A DNA stretch of 64,000 bases, taken from positions 30,572,342 to 30,636,341 of the forward strand of contig CP136069.1 in NCBI GenBank assembly GCA_032622095.1, written 5' to 3'. Position 1 is the first letter of the stretch; each line of letters begins with the position of its first letter. Made by a program: the position numbers and the translations under genes. This document shows positions 42,008 through 52,832 of this stretch, piece after piece. Under the pieces are notes generated by a model. That model had not been told where the DNA came from. It ran no database searches and saw only the letters and a list, made by a program, of their open reading frames with translations. This DNA comes from Siphonodentalium dalli. Its lineage: Eukaryota > Mollusca > Scaphopoda > Gadilida > Siphonodentaliidae.

Positions 42008-42395
42008 AAGTCCGTGTACAGACACTAATGGCTAGATCCATCATCCTTTTCATTACAATCCCTTTATAAAGGACATGCTGAAGACAAGGTCATCCAATTC
42101 CAATATATAGAGGATCACAACTCGTCCCCAGTTTATAGCGGAATTTACAAAACTTGTCCAGTAAATTAGGTCTGAACGGAGCCTTTGGCGAGGTCCATAC
42201 CTAATTTACTGGACTAGTTTTGTAATTCCGCTATAAACTGGGGCCGAGTTATAGATTCTATTTATTATCAATCCAAAACCTGGATAAAACATACTTAAAT
42301 CAACAACGTGAAACTAACATCGGATTATATGTTGTTTGCCCGTGTAAAGAAAAAGTCCTAGATACAAAAAGATTCTTTGACGTATATAACTGTAG
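42008..42395 (+). repeat. Family H foldback repeat, copy 3
   Basis: 'actaatggctagatccatca', 'tttatagcggaatttacaaa', 'agtaaattaggt' and the inverted 'cctaatttactggactagtt', 'ccgctataaactggggccga'. The inner arms of ~70 bp can fold back. Confidence 0.8.
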
Positions 42396-42400
42396 CAACA

Positions 42401-42446
42401 ATGCCCGTTATTTCGTCAAAAATCACCTTTACTAAATAACGGGCAT
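42401..42446. repeat. Small inverted repeat
   Basis: ATGCCCGTTATTT and AAATAACGGGCAT, a 13-bp perfect stem with a ~20-bp loop. Confidence 0.8.
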
Positions 42447-42526
42447 ACTTGTACCAAAAGATTCACATCACACAGAGACAAATTTCAAGAACACTATATT
42501 CTATTACATGTATATATTTTGGAACT

Positions 42527-42563
<37 letters not shown>

Positions 42564-42870
42564 ATGTGTGTATGTGTGTTATGGACTCAAAAACTGCTTG
42601 ACCGATCCGACTCGAATTTGGTATGTAGATCTACTTTGATCCCGGGAACAATATGGGCAGGTCCAATTACATGTGCGACCATGTCCTTGACCTCGCTCAT
42701 ATACACTGATATAGGCATGTTTCTGGACCTTGACCGATACGACTCAAATTTGGTATGTAGGCCAACTTTGATCTTGGGAACAATATGGGCGGGTCCAATT
42801 TCATGTGCGACTATGTCCTTGACCTGGACCTTGACCTCGCTCATATAGGCATGTTTCTGGACTGATTGAA
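42527..42870 (+). repeat. (TCTG)n followed by ~135-bp tandem units
   Basis: Ten TCTG units and a GTGTAT stretch, then two units containing 'cttgaccgatccgactcgaa', 'tttggtatgtaga', 'gggaacaatatgggcaggtc', 'gaccatgtccttgacctcgc' and 'ataggcatgtttctgga'. ORFs on both strands are translations of the repeat. Confidence 0.85.
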
Positions 42871-43029
42871 TAATAGTTTTATTTTTCTTTCTCCTAATAT
42901 TCTGCACAGCCTCAGGAAGGCAATCACAAAGAAATCCCTAATTTGGATTAATATTAGTAACAAATAACTACTTTGAGCATGATTATTCTCAATTCCTATT
43001 TGGTCACCCTACCGGAGTGTTTCACATCA

Positions 43030-43313
43030 CTTCAACATTGTCTTCAGTCACTTTTTCCCCTTCTGTTCAGTTTCTATATCTCCTAATTTGCAGAAGTTAA
43101 AATGCATAATCAAGGTGACTAATGGGTGCTTATCACCAACTTCAAATGGAGAACCATCTGATCCCAAGTCTTCCATAGCAGTTGAGATCTAAGCAGAATG
43201 GGGTCCCTAAAGGGTGAATTTGGTTAAGTTAATCCGCTGTGCGGGATAGCGTCTCTAATTTCACCCATGGAAGACCCCATTCTGCAAATGTCAGACAGAC
43301 TAAAATCAAGCTT
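43030..43313. mobile_element. Family B right half
   Basis: Core 'tttctatatctcctaatttg', 'aatcaaggtgactaatgggt' and second hairpin with 'gtgcgggatagcg' loop; end AGACTAAAATCAAGCTTG. Confidence 0.78.
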
Positions 43314-43727
43314 GCCAGAACACAACGCCATTCTTTCATATAATTTTAACAAGAGCATCGCTGAGTGTGACAAAACACTCCCTTTAGCCATTTCGAATTG
43401 TACTACCGCAAAATCAAATAATAATTTGAGCTCACAAAGAATATCTGATATACCTCTAATTTCAATGCCAAAATGCAGTCAAACACCAAGTCGAAAAACG
43501 ACCGTACATGTAACTCATGTCAAAATAATTGGACAAAACCTATATTTGAACATGGCCTGTATCTTTAGCTTTAAAAGTGACTCTGGTTGACAAAATCATT
43601 CTCATTTGTTTATATGGGGATTTGGTCCGACGAACGAAAGATTGTTTGTTTATGTAGTTCAGACGTCTTGTTCTACAAAAGGTCACAGCTGATGTACATG
43701 TAATTGAATATTGTGAAAATACAGTAA
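43314..43727. other. Unassigned non-coding sequence
   Basis: An ORF enters from the B element and reads on to 43590 with no domain features. Contains a weak family-M-like phrase (aaacctatatttgaacatgg). Confidence 0.4.
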
Positions 43728-43945
43728 TACAGTAATGCTCTAAGTAATCGACTTCTTAACCACAGCAGAATTATGGGTAACTTTTCAGGATTTAGTTGGA
43801 AAATATGGCTTGTTGCCATTCATCGGAAAGCTCTCAGGGAGAGCTTTCCGATGAATGGCAACAAGCCATATTTCCGACAAAATCCTGAAAAGTTACCCAT
43901 AATTCTGCTGCGGTTAAGAAGTCGATTACTTAGAGCGTTACTGTA
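43728..43945. mobile_element. Family C palindromic MITE, complete
   Basis: TA-CAGTAATGCTCTAAGTAAT to ATTACTTAGAGCGTTACTG-TA; both arms full. A duplicated 'acagtaat' precedes the left end. Confidence 0.92.
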
Positions 43946-43997
43946 GTTTAATGGTGCATTCTTTAAATGGTTGTAATTGTGGTGATAAAATAAGAGT

Positions 43998-44262
43998 TTA
44001 ACACTTTGATGACTGGAGCTTCCTGAAATTTTGAGAAACCCCTGTGCCAATGCATTCTTTTATATATGCGAGTTGCCCATAGGGCACCAAGCATATATAA
44101 GAGAATGCACTGGCCTAACAATATTTACCTTGACCTTGTAAGCCAGTAGATTCTCTTATATATGCGAGGCTCACTATGGGAGACTGGCATATATAAGAAA
44201 ATGCACTGGCACACACAGACTGATATTGCTGCACCACTGCAGCTCCCATCAAGAAAGGGTTA
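43998..44262. mobile_element. Family A3 MITE
   Basis: TTAACACTTTGATGACTGGA, CTTCCTGAAATTTTGAGAAA, two hairpins, 'gcaccactgcagctcccatc' and AAGAAAGGGTTAG. The final TTAA is mutated. Confidence 0.82.
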
Positions 44263-44568
44263 GAGTAATGAAATAAGCACTTAATATGCCTTTAATGTCT
44301 AACAGAAATATGCACTTAATATGCCTTTAATGTATAACAGAAATAAGCCGTACAAATCATAAAATCTTGCAAGAGAGACAACAAATAAAGGAGTCACGAT
44401 TTTATATGGATATAATTTTTTTACAGTAAAGTTATAAAATTACACTATGGCACCCGGTGGTCAAAACTGAACTATAATAGTTATTATATAGCGTTTTCTG
44501 AAAGTAAATTCTGCTTTATATAATATCGCTCACTATAATTTTGTCAAAACGTAAAACAATGTGTGATT

Positions 44569-44811
44569 TTAACCCTTTGAGTGCCAGGTCCGATTTTTGT
44601 ATCAACCCATATACCCTGTGCCAATGCATTCTCTTATATATGCGAGTCGACCATAGGTCGCCTCGCATATATAAGAGAATGCATTGGCTTAACATTTTTT
44701 TTTTTTTTTTACAATTTTTTACAATTTTAATATATTTTATTATATTATTTAAAACACTTATTGTGTAGGTTTAGGGCCGATAATATCGGCCCCTGGCACT
44801 CAAAGGGTTAA
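44569..44811 (+). mobile_element. Family A2 MITE, forward
   Basis: TTAACCCTTTGAGTGCCAGG .. CCTGGCACTCAAAGGGTTAA; one hairpin, T-run core, 'gccgataatatcggc' palindrome. Very similar to 27808-28042. Confidence 0.94.
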
Positions 44812-45230
44812 AGGTCAAGATAGGATGTAATTTTTTTATCAATCCCATAGAATTCAAGTACAGCAACTCTATTTTCTGGTATGATGAACATTTTCAATAC
44901 AACACAGTGATATACAATGTACATTGTACCTGTATGGGCATCCATTATATCTAATTATAGCTGATCAGGGGACGTAAATAATTCCCAGTCATCTACACGG
45001 TCTATATGTGAAGGACGCACATTTCATCTAATATTGTCAATCGTCTCACCAGAGTGATTTATTGGCATGTTGAAGTTGTTGTAATTAATTCCCAAGGCGC
45101 CAATATATTTTTATTGATTCATGACGGGTCACGCCACTTTTTTTTCTTCTTTTTTTCGCATGCCAACAGACGAAGTGCTAATACAAATTCTCTCTTATCA
45201 ATATCCGGTCCTTAGGATAAATCACAACTA
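44812..45230. other. Unassigned non-coding sequence
   Basis: Nothing recognised. Confidence 0.5.
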
Positions 45231-45254
45231 TGGCCACCGAACGTGTCGCTAGGA

Positions 45255-45450
45255 AATACCATTCATAGGAAAATTCCAATATCATTTATACGGAGCTCAT
45301 GCGGAAAGTCCCATGTCCCGACTATAACAGATTAAATACCATTCATAGAGATGTCCAATATGATTTTAATATACGGAACACATATGCCATAATGCCAAGT
45401 CGCATGTACAATGATGACAGCTTAAATACCATTCACAGGGAATTTCTATG
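45255..45450 (+). repeat. Imperfect ~85-bp tandem repeat, three units
   Basis: 'aaataccattcatag' recurs at about 45255, 45335 and 45424, each followed by 'ccaatat' or similar, 'tatacgga' and a 'gtcgcatgt/gtcccatgt' phrase. Confidence 0.7.
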
Positions 45451-45563
45451 ACAAGTCCCGTCCACCAAGGATATTTATAAAGATTAATCAGGCATATTAT
45501 TAGTTGATAACAGAAATATTCTACCTGACATCAAATCAGTGAGGACATAATGTACCTGACATA

Positions 45564-46004
45564 CAAGCCTGAGTTTAGTGTGCCTGTCATTTGCAGAATG
45601 AGGTCGCCAGAGGGTGATTTTAGTGATGCTATCCTGCATAGTGGATCCTGCATTACTAAATTCACCCTCTGGGGACCTCATTCTGCTTAGGCCACATCTT
45701 CTCTGGAAAGTTTCTTTAATTATTATCTAATAGAAACTTCTACACATAGATTCCCATTTCTTTTTTAATTTAGTTTCTCTGTAACCCCAAATTGGCAGAT
45801 GACACATTGCATAATCGAGGTTCCCAATGGGTGTACATCATAATATTCACCATTTGGGAACTTCAATTGGAGTCTATGTCAAGCAGAATGAGGTCCCCAG
45901 AGGGAGAATTTGGTGATGTTAACCCGCTATGCAAGATAGCGTCATTAAATTCCCCTTCTGGGGACCTCATTCTGCAAACAACAGGCACACTAAATTCAGG
46001 CTTG
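45564..46004. mobile_element. Family B element, full length (CAAGCCTGAG subtype)
   Basis: CAAGCCTGAGTTTAGTGTGC to GGCACACTAAATTCAGGCTTG; both hairpins and full core. Close relative of 20886-21348. Confidence 0.9.
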
Positions 46005-46480
46005 TGTACATGTACCTTTTATATGCAACAGATGTCACATGAAATACCACAGACTCTAATATATGACAATTATTAGATGTGAACATCATACTCATGAATT
46101 AAGTGTGCCTGTCATTTGCAGAATGAGGTCCCCAAAGGGTGAATTTATCGATGCTATCAAACACAGTGGGCTAGCATCACCAAATTCATCCTCTGGGGAC
46201 CTCAATCTGCATGGCATCATCTGCTATGGGAGACATAAACTCAGATTGAAGATCCCGAATGGTGAATATTGTGATGTACATATACACCCATTGGGAACCT
46301 TGATTATGCAATGCATAACCCTAATTCACCCTCTGTGAACCTCATTCCGATGATGCCTAAGCAGAATGAGGTCCCCAGAGAGTGAATTTAGTGATGCTAG
46401 CCTACTGTGTGGGGTAGCGCCACTAAAATTCACTCTCTGGGAACCTCATTTTGCTTAGGTCTCAACTGTTATGGGGGACC

Positions 46481-46879
46481 TTAACCCTTTACCCAACAAA
46501 CCGGCCAAAACCGGCCAAATAAAGCTTCAACAGCCTAAATTATCTTGGGTCTGTCTCAATATAACCATACAAATATGGATATCATTGGAACCGGCTCCTT
46601 GACCACATTGTGATAGTTACAGTTAGCCCTGTGCCAATGCATTCTCTTATATATGCGAGTCGACCATAGGTCGCCTCGCATATATAAGAGAATGCATTGG
46701 CCTAAAAAAAGTCTTTTTTTAACACTTTTTACCATTTTTTTTTACATTCTTTAACAATTTTATAATTTTTAATGTGTTAAGCCAATGCATTCTCCTATAT
46801 ATGCGAGGCGACCTATGGTCGACTCGCATATATAAGAGAATGCATTGGCACAGGGCCCTTCTGTTGGGTAAAGGGTTAA
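46481..46879 (+). mobile_element. Family A1 MITE, forward, inside family B
   Basis: TTAA flanks, both hairpins (one change: ctcctatatatgcg). The B text 'gttatgggggacc' / 'ggatcagattgaagttc' is split at this point. Confidence 0.93.
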
Positions 46880-47032
46880 GGATCAGATTGAAGTTCTCTA
46901 GTTGAAGGTGGTGACATTCATCCATGTCATTAGTTATGTCTTTGATGCATTAATTTTATCTTTTATAGGGAAAAGGTAAAATAATGTTAATTACTATAAC
47001 CAGTATAACAATATTGTGAATACTGAATTATT

Positions 47033-47198
47033 TACAGTAATGCCCTAAATAATCGACTCCTTAACCACAGCAGATTTATGGGTAATTTTTCAGGATTTAG
47101 TTGGAAATATGGCTTGTTGCTATTCATCGGAAAGCTCTCCCCGAGAGCTTTCCGATGAACGGCAACAAGCCATATTTCCGACTAATTCCTGAAATGTT
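47033..47198. mobile_element. Family C MITE, right end truncated
   Basis: TA-CAGTAATGCCCTAAATAAT through the centre to 'ccgactaattcctgaaatgtta', where B core sequence continues. Confidence 0.85.
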
Positions 47199-47285
47199 AA
47201 AATAATGTTAATTTGAGACTACCGGGTATAGATACTTCCCAGAAGATGAGGCATAGGCATAACTGAGTGGTAGCATCATTAAATA

Positions 47286-47783
47286 CAGTAATCCCCTAAA
47301 TAATCGACTCACTGAGAGCTTTCCGATGAATGACAACAAGCCATATTTCCGACTAAATCCTGAAAAGTTACCCATAATTCTGCTGTGGTTAATTAAGGAG
47401 TGGACTCGTTCCTAGCGCTCAGCCTCCACTACGCTAAGGCGCAACGTTCCGGCAAGTAGCGACTAGTATTAAGTGCCGACATAGCTTTTCTGGGGATTAT
47501 ATACGTCGTTGATATATATAACGTCACCAGAAATCCCCGAGGTAATTAACCAGCACCCAGGTGTACTGGAGCATAGAAAGCAGTATAGCTACTACGTCAT
47601 TAGCTCATGACATCGTATCCGAAAATAGTAGGGGGCGGCATTCCGGCACCTAAGATGGTGGCACTTAATACTGGACTCTTGACCGCAGAAGCGTTACGTC
47701 GTGGAGTTGGACGGAACAGTGAGCGGAGTGTCTGAGCCAGGTACGAGACTAGTTAAGGAGTTGATTATTAGGGCACTACTGTA
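47286..47783. mobile_element. Family C MITE with left-arm deletion, split by a 351-bp insertion
   Basis: CAGTAATCCCCTAAATAATC then directly the centre; right arm to 'ggttaattaaggagt', then after the insertion 'ttaaggagttgattattagg' and GCACTACTGTA. Confidence 0.82.
47402..47752. mobile_element. 351-bp inverted-repeat element with 9-bp target duplication
   Basis: TTAAGGAGT is present at 47393-47401 and 47753-47761. Left end GGACTCGTTCCTAGCGCTCAG; the right end read in reverse is CTAGTCTCGTACCTGGCTCAG. Inner inverted motif AGTATTAAGTGCC / GGCACTTAATACT. A 9-bp duplication is typical of Mutator-like elements and possible for Merlin; the class is not settled. Confidence 0.82.
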
Positions 47784-47835
47784 CACCTTCAAAGGACCTC
47801 ATTCTACAAATGTCAGACAGACTATTTAAAGGCTA

Positions 47836-48544
47836 GGTTATATTTTTTAGCCAAGTCAAATGTAAGAAGCTGCCTATATTTTGTGCAAAATCTGACCAAA
47901 TGCCTTTGGGTGTTGAATTTTAGTATTGCAATGTGGCAATGTTAAGCCTGCAAAACAACAAGGAATTTGTTATGTTTTTGACACTACATTATATCTGATA
48001 TAGAGAGGATTTCTAATCCGTCACAATTCTATACAAAATTTATTAACCGAGGGTGCTAAATTTGAATCGAGCCAAGCTTTAGCGAGGCTCGAATTGAATT
48101 AAGTGGACGTAATTAATAAATTACATATGGTATTTCAATGAAGTTTAGATTCATTTATTCACATAATCACAATTTAGCAAGGAAAAACTATCTCGAAAAG
48201 GCTGGGTTTAAAAAATATTAACATTGATTTAATTTTCACAACCAAAGAGGAAGTAAAGACGACTTCAAGAAAAAATTTAATTCCATTTTAAATGTGTCTT
48301 TTCATGTTGACAAAATTGTTCAAGCACCCTTATCAACCATGTTTATCTCAGTCTACACTAAATAACCCAACACAAATCGAATATCATAATAATATTCTAA
48401 TTAACATAATAATAAAGTTCCGGCATTGACATCAACATCATTGCACTAAGCTCTTACATCACTGCACGTTCCAATAATACATGTGTCTTACTAACTAAAA
48501 AATATGTGGCCGGGTTCAGGGGCTAATAATGTGATAAAATTGGA
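47836..48544. other. Unassigned non-coding sequence
   Basis: Includes a small inverted motif (gaatcgagccaagc / gcgaggctcgaattg) near 48065-48100; otherwise nothing. Confidence 0.5.
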
Positions 48545-48628
48545 TACAGTAATGCCCTAAATAATCGACTACTTAACCACAGCAGAATTGTTAGATAGTC
48601 GATTATTTAGGGCATTAGTATTACTGTA
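48545..48628. mobile_element. Family C MITE, strongly deleted (84 bp)
   Basis: TA-CAGTAATGCCCTAAATAAT, 'ccacagcagaattg', 'gtcgattatttagggcatta' and TTACTG-TA. Only the outer ~40 bp of each arm remain. Confidence 0.9.
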
Positions 48629-48657
48629 CAGTGTTTTCGATATAACAAAACCTATAT

Positions 48658-48859
48658 TACAGTAATGCCCTAAATAATCAACCCCTTAACCACAGTAGAA
48701 TTATGGGTAACTTTTCAGGATTTAGTCGGAAATATGGCTTGATGCCATTTATCGGAAAGCTCTCAGTGACAGCAACAAGCCATATTTCCGACTAAATCCT
48801 GAAAAGTTACTCAAAATTCTACTGTGGTTAAGGGGTCGATTATTTAGGGCATTACTGTA
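48658..48859. mobile_element. Family C palindromic MITE
   Basis: TA flanks, both arms; a ~20-bp loss in the right arm next to the centre (gctctcagtgacagcaacaa). Confidence 0.92.
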
Positions 48860-49426
48860 TATTATATGATTAGCCTATGATCAAGAACCTACAGACATTA
48901 ACAATAGCCAATAATCTCATTTACTACGTTTTGCTAAATCAGCAATTATTGGATATATCAATATCTGAATCTGAGAGCTTTTGAGATTTGCAGGGTTAAC
49001 GAATACCTCCGTATAACTAGCCTATGATAAGGGGTCTATAGACATTTACAGCGGCCAATGAACTGTGAACGAGACATTAGCTGTGACATCAGTAGATAAA
49101 TGAGGGTAGATGTGGCGACTACCCGGGGTGCATAGGATGTGCCATGTCATATTGATTACTTAGAATTTCTAACTGCGTACCTATGAAGTGGGTCACTCAC
49201 TGTAAATACGTTCATCGATCGCTTTTAACATCGGGATGGAATAAGTCACACGTGTTACACTCGAATCAATTCATTCAAATGACATAATTTTAAACATGTG
49301 CGTGTTGGAATGTGTCAGATCTGTAGAGAGGAATCAAGCTGCAAAACAGAGTTCAGTCCCCTCGTTATGCGATGTCTGAACACGGCCGGCATGTGAATTT
49401 TCTTAATTAAAACTTACATTTTTTAT
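48860..49426. other. Unassigned non-coding sequence
   Basis: 'gcctatgatcaagaacctac', 'agacattaacaatagccaat' (about 48871) and 'gcctatgataaggggtctat', 'agacatttacagcggccaat' (about 49021) form a weak ~150-bp direct repeat; nothing else. Confidence 0.5.
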
Positions 49427-49825
49427 TTAACCCTTTACCCAACAAACCGGCCAGAACCGGCCAAATAAAGCTTCAACAGCCTAAAATATCTTCGGTCTGT
49501 CTCAATAGAACCATACAAATATGGATATCATTGGAACCGGCTCCTTGACCACATTGTGATAGTTACAATTAGCCCTGTGCCAATGCATTCTCTTATATAT
49601 GCGAGTCGACCATAGGTCGCCTCGCATATATAAGAGAATGCATTGGCCTAAAAAAAATCTTTTTTTAACACTTTTTACCATTTTTTCTTACATTCTTTAA
49701 CAATTTTATAATTTTTAATGTGTTAAGCCAATGCATTCTCTTATATATGCGAGGCGACCTATGGTCGACTCGCATATATAAGAGAATGCATTGGCACAGG
49801 GCTCTTCTGTTGGGTAAAGGGTTAA
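49427..49825 (+). mobile_element. Family A1 MITE, forward
   Basis: TTAA flanks, both hairpins intact, typical ends. Confidence 0.94.
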
Positions 49826-49836
49826 GTGTTCTGTCA

Positions 49837-49924
49837 GTTACAATTCATTCTGGCTTGATCTAGACAATTTTAAAATGAATATGCACAGTTCGGTTTCTAG
49901 AATAATCCAGAATGAATTGTAACC
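49837..49924. repeat. Small inverted repeat, 17-bp stem
   Basis: GTTACAATTCATTCTGG and its exact inverse CCAGAATGAATTGTAAC, with a further partial match (ttgatctaga/tctagaataat). 88-bp span. Confidence 0.8.
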
Positions 49925-50055
49925 TACAAAAATCTCAAATTTATAAATGCGACATTTATTCACATTACGTGTAGGTGCGGGCAGCGGTAAGTCCTGCATA
50001 GGGGACAGAACCCTGCATGGAGCTTGGAGACGAATAAGCTTCTTATTATATTAAG

Positions 50056-50518
50056 TACAGTAATGTCCTAAATAATCGACTTCTTGACCACAGCAGAATT
50101 ATGGGTACTTTTTCAGGATTTAGTCGGAAATACCCCGCTGGACAAAACAAGTGTCCATTGGCACCGCGGTGTATTTGTCGTTCGGCCACGGTGTCAGAGT
50201 TTGTAACTGCAGTTGAGCACCGCGGCCGAACGGCAAGTACACTGCGGCCAAACGGCAAGTTCGCTGCGGCCGAAAGGCAACTACCCTCGCGGTCGAATGG
50301 CATGTACACCGTGGTTAGATTTCTGGTTTGTATTGTCTTTTTTTCAGTTTGATGAAAGTACACCGTGGCAACTACACCATGCCGAATGGCAATTACACCG
50401 CATCCCAACTGTAGTTAGCCGGTGGAGCCGCGGTGTAGTTGCATTTTGGCTGCGGTGGCAACGCTAACCGCACCGCAGTTAAGTGGACATTTGTTGCCAT
50501 TCATCGGAAAGCTCTCAG
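50056..50518. mobile_element. Family C copy split by element J
   Basis: Left arm TA-CAGTAATGTCCTAAATAAT to 'cggaaaTA', then J, then 'ttgccattcatcggaaagct' + 'ctcagga'. The rest of C is replaced by an A3 fragment. Confidence 0.82.
50132..50491 (-). mobile_element. Family J GC-rich element, reverse, one end truncated
   Basis: CCCCGCTGGACAAAACAAGT at the left; interior matches 29565-29939 in reverse, with CCGCGGTG units. It ends 'cagttaagtggacatttg' without the last ~15 bp of the terminal repeat. Confidence 0.87.
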
Positions 50519-50690
50519 GAAGCCTTCAATATATAAGAGAATGCACTGGCTTACACGGTAAAGGTATTTAATATTGTTAGACCAATGTATTCTCTCATAT
50601 ATGCAAGGCTCCCTATGGAGACTCGCATATATAAGAGAATACATTGAAACAGGATTTTTGCAAAAAATCAGGAACCTCAAGACAGATTAG
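50519..50690. mobile_element. Family A3 fragment
   Basis: Half hairpin, spacer 'ggcttacacggtaaaggtat', one full diverged hairpin, then 'aacaggatttttgcaaaaaa' and 'tcaggaacctcaagac'. No intact terminus. Confidence 0.7.
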
Positions 50691-50698
50691 GACACACC

Positions 50699-50915
50699 TA
50701 CAGTAATGCTCTAAATAATCGACTCCTTAACAACAGCAGAGTTATGGGTAACTTTTCAGGATTTAGTCGGAAATATGGCTTGTTGCCATTCATCAGAAAG
50801 CTCTCGGGGAGAGCTTTACGATGAATGGCAACAAGCCATAGTTCCGACTAAATCCTGAAAAGTTACCCATAATTCTGCTGTGGTTAAGGAGTCGATTATT
50901 TAGAGCATTACTGTA
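50699..50915. mobile_element. Family C palindromic MITE, complete
   Basis: TA-CAGTAATGCTCTAAATAAT to ATTATTTAGAGCATTACTG-TA; full arms with 'gggg' centre. Confidence 0.93.
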
Positions 50916-51222
50916 GAATTGGGACTGATATCAATGACATTAGTGCTGGGGGGCATTTGGTAAACGATTATTATCTGTACGAATTTCAATACAGTTACTG
51001 TTGATTTTGTTTTTAATCGGTACACCGAAGTCATAGTATATATAGTTACGGTTTGTGTGAATATTTTGAAGGTAAAACCTCATATTATTCTGCTCAACAT
51101 TGATTGCAGTCAAGGCTATATCTGATGGTTTTGTTTTGTTTACCAGTAGAGTTAATTTGAATTCAGTCATAAACGTAGAGCGTACCCTTTTACAGCAATC
51201 TACGAAAGTGGTCATGTTGACA
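50916..51222. other. Unassigned non-coding sequence
   Basis: A 113-codon minus-strand ORF (51281-50940) starts in the GATT microsatellite; no domain recognised and composition is unremarkable. I do not call it a gene. Confidence 0.4.
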
Positions 51223-51400
51223 ATGATTGATTGATTGATTGATTGATTGGTGTTTATTGTCGCTTTAGCCACTAAGGCCATATCACGACATTGCCAGTTT
51301 TAGTGGTGGAGGAAATCCACACACTTGCGACTAATCTAACAGTGATTTCAATGGCTGATAAACTCGTCAACCATGTGCGGCAAACCAGTTGAATGATATC
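51223..51400. repeat. (GATT)n microsatellite with SINE-like downstream block
   Basis: Six GATT units are followed by 'ggtgtttattgtcgctttag', 'ccactaaggccatatcacga' and 'agtggtggaggaaatccaca'. The layout resembles dispersed molluscan repeats of the 'ggtgttttacg..' type; this is from memory and unverified. Confidence 0.45.
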
Positions 51401-51456
51401 CCATAATTAAAGCTCAGCGCTGTGTTTCCTCCACCAATACCGTAGTGTAAACACTT

Positions 51457-51562
51457 TTAACCCTTCCATGACTGGAGCTTCCTGAAATTTTGCGAAAACC
51501 CTGTGCCAATGCATTCTCTTATATATGCGAGCCTCACATTTAAAAGAGAATACATCGCCTAA
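51457..51562. mobile_element. Family A3 left half
   Basis: TTAACCCTTCCATGACTGGA, CTTCCTGAAATTTTGCGAAA and a hairpin with a deleted loop; then cut by family B. Confidence 0.75.
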
Positions 51563-51971
51563 TTTAACATCTGAAGTTTAGTGATGCTATCCCACATAGT
51601 GGTCTAGCATCACCAAATTTACCCTCTGGGGAACTCATTCTGCTTAGGCCTCATCTTCTCTGGAAAGTTTTTTTATTATCAAATTTCTACAGAAAAACTT
51701 CTTCACATAGATAATATTTCTTTTTTAGTTTAGTTTCTCCCTAGTTTAGTTTAGTTTTATATCCCTAATTGGCAAACCACACATTGCATAATCGAGGTTC
51801 CAATTGGGTGTACGTCACAATATTCACCATTTGAGTCTATATCTCCCATAGCAGACGAGGCCATGCAGAATGAGGTCCCAAGAGGGTGAATTTTGTGATG
51901 TTATCCCGCTATGCAAGACAGCATCACTAAATTCACCCTCTGGACACCTCATTCTGCAAATGACAGGCTTG
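51563..51971. mobile_element. Family B element, left end missing
   Basis: Starts in the first arm ('gtttagtgatgctatcccac'), full core with a duplicated 'tagtttagttt', second hairpin, and end 'aaatgacaggcttg' with the final ~15 bp shortened. Confidence 0.82.
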
Positions 51972-52362
51972 GGTCTCTGCATAAATCAATTATAATAACC
52001 TTTATTACAACTGACCCTGGTTTATGTTACAACACCGCCACCAGTTTGATCCGGCATTCATTAAGTGAAATTGACTGATGTCATGACTGCATCAAACTTT
52101 AATAGAGATCTTGGGATAAGCCCATGAACCTTGTTCCCACTGATCTGGAGCTGATAAGTGCTGACCCAGCAAGTGAGGTCCAAATCAATAGAATGTGGGT
52201 CAGTTGATACCAATATAAATTCGAGACTCGTCACGAATCAATATCCAAGAGCCATGAGAGATATCGAAGAGGTTCCTCGTATCCGGGATCATTCATACCT
52301 AACACTCATAAGCAATCATAACCTGTATCTTGACCACTGATATAGGGAGTCAGAGGTTCACA
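51972..52362. other. Unassigned non-coding sequence
   Basis: Nothing recognised. Confidence 0.5.
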
Positions 52363-52440
52363 TACAGTAATGCCCTAAATAAATCTCCTTAACCACAGCA
52401 GAATTATGGGTAATTTTTCATGATTTAGTCGGAAATATGG
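52363..52440. mobile_element. Family C left arm, fused to family B
   Basis: TA-CAGTAATGCCCTAAATAAA to 'gtcggaaatatgg', then B sequence 'tgatgctagcccactatgcg' without a gap. Confidence 0.85.
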
Positions 52441-52832
52441 TGATGCTAGCCCACTATGCGGGATAGCGTCACTAAATTCACCCTCTGGGGATCTCATTCT
52501 GCATAGGCCTCAACTTCTCTGGGAAGTTCTTTATTATCAAATTTCTATAGAAACATAGATTCTATTTCTTTTTTAGTTTATTTTCTCTATATCCCTAAAT
52601 TGGTAGACAACACATTGCATAATTGAGGTTCCCAATGGGTGTACATCACAATATTCACCATTTGGGAACTTCAATCTTGAGTCTATGTCTCCTATAGCAG
52701 ATGAAGCCATGCAGAATGAGGTTCCCAGAGGGTGAATTTGGTGATGATAGCCCACTGTGCGGAATAGCATCACTAATTTCACTCTCTGGGGACCTCATTC
52801 TGCAAATGAAAGGCACAACAAACTCAGGCTTG
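52441..52832. mobile_element. Family B element, left end missing
   Basis: From the second half of the left hairpin through the core to the second hairpin and GGCACAACAAACTCAGGCTTG. Confidence 0.85.

Larger units (their letters stand above)
46095..47835. mobile_element. Family B complex holding A1, two C copies and a 9-bp-TSD element
   Basis: B parts: 46095-46480 (two hairpins), 46880-46990 (core after A1), 47195-47283 ('gatacttcccagaagatgag') and 47785-47832 ('aaaggacctcattctacaaa', 'tgtcagacagactatttaaa'). Between these lie A1 (46481-46879), C pieces (47033-47198, 47286-47783) and the 47402-47752 insertion. Confidence 0.7.

Noticed and set aside
42519-42907. Overlapping ORFs on both strands around the TCTG tract
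   Set aside because: They are translations of the ~135-bp tandem repeat and its microsatellite.
46719-46925. Many ORFs containing phrases like CQCILLYMRVDHRSPRIYKR
   Set aside because: These repeat wherever the A-type hairpin occurs, on both strands, and stop in the AT-rich core. They are shadows of the MITE, not a protein family.
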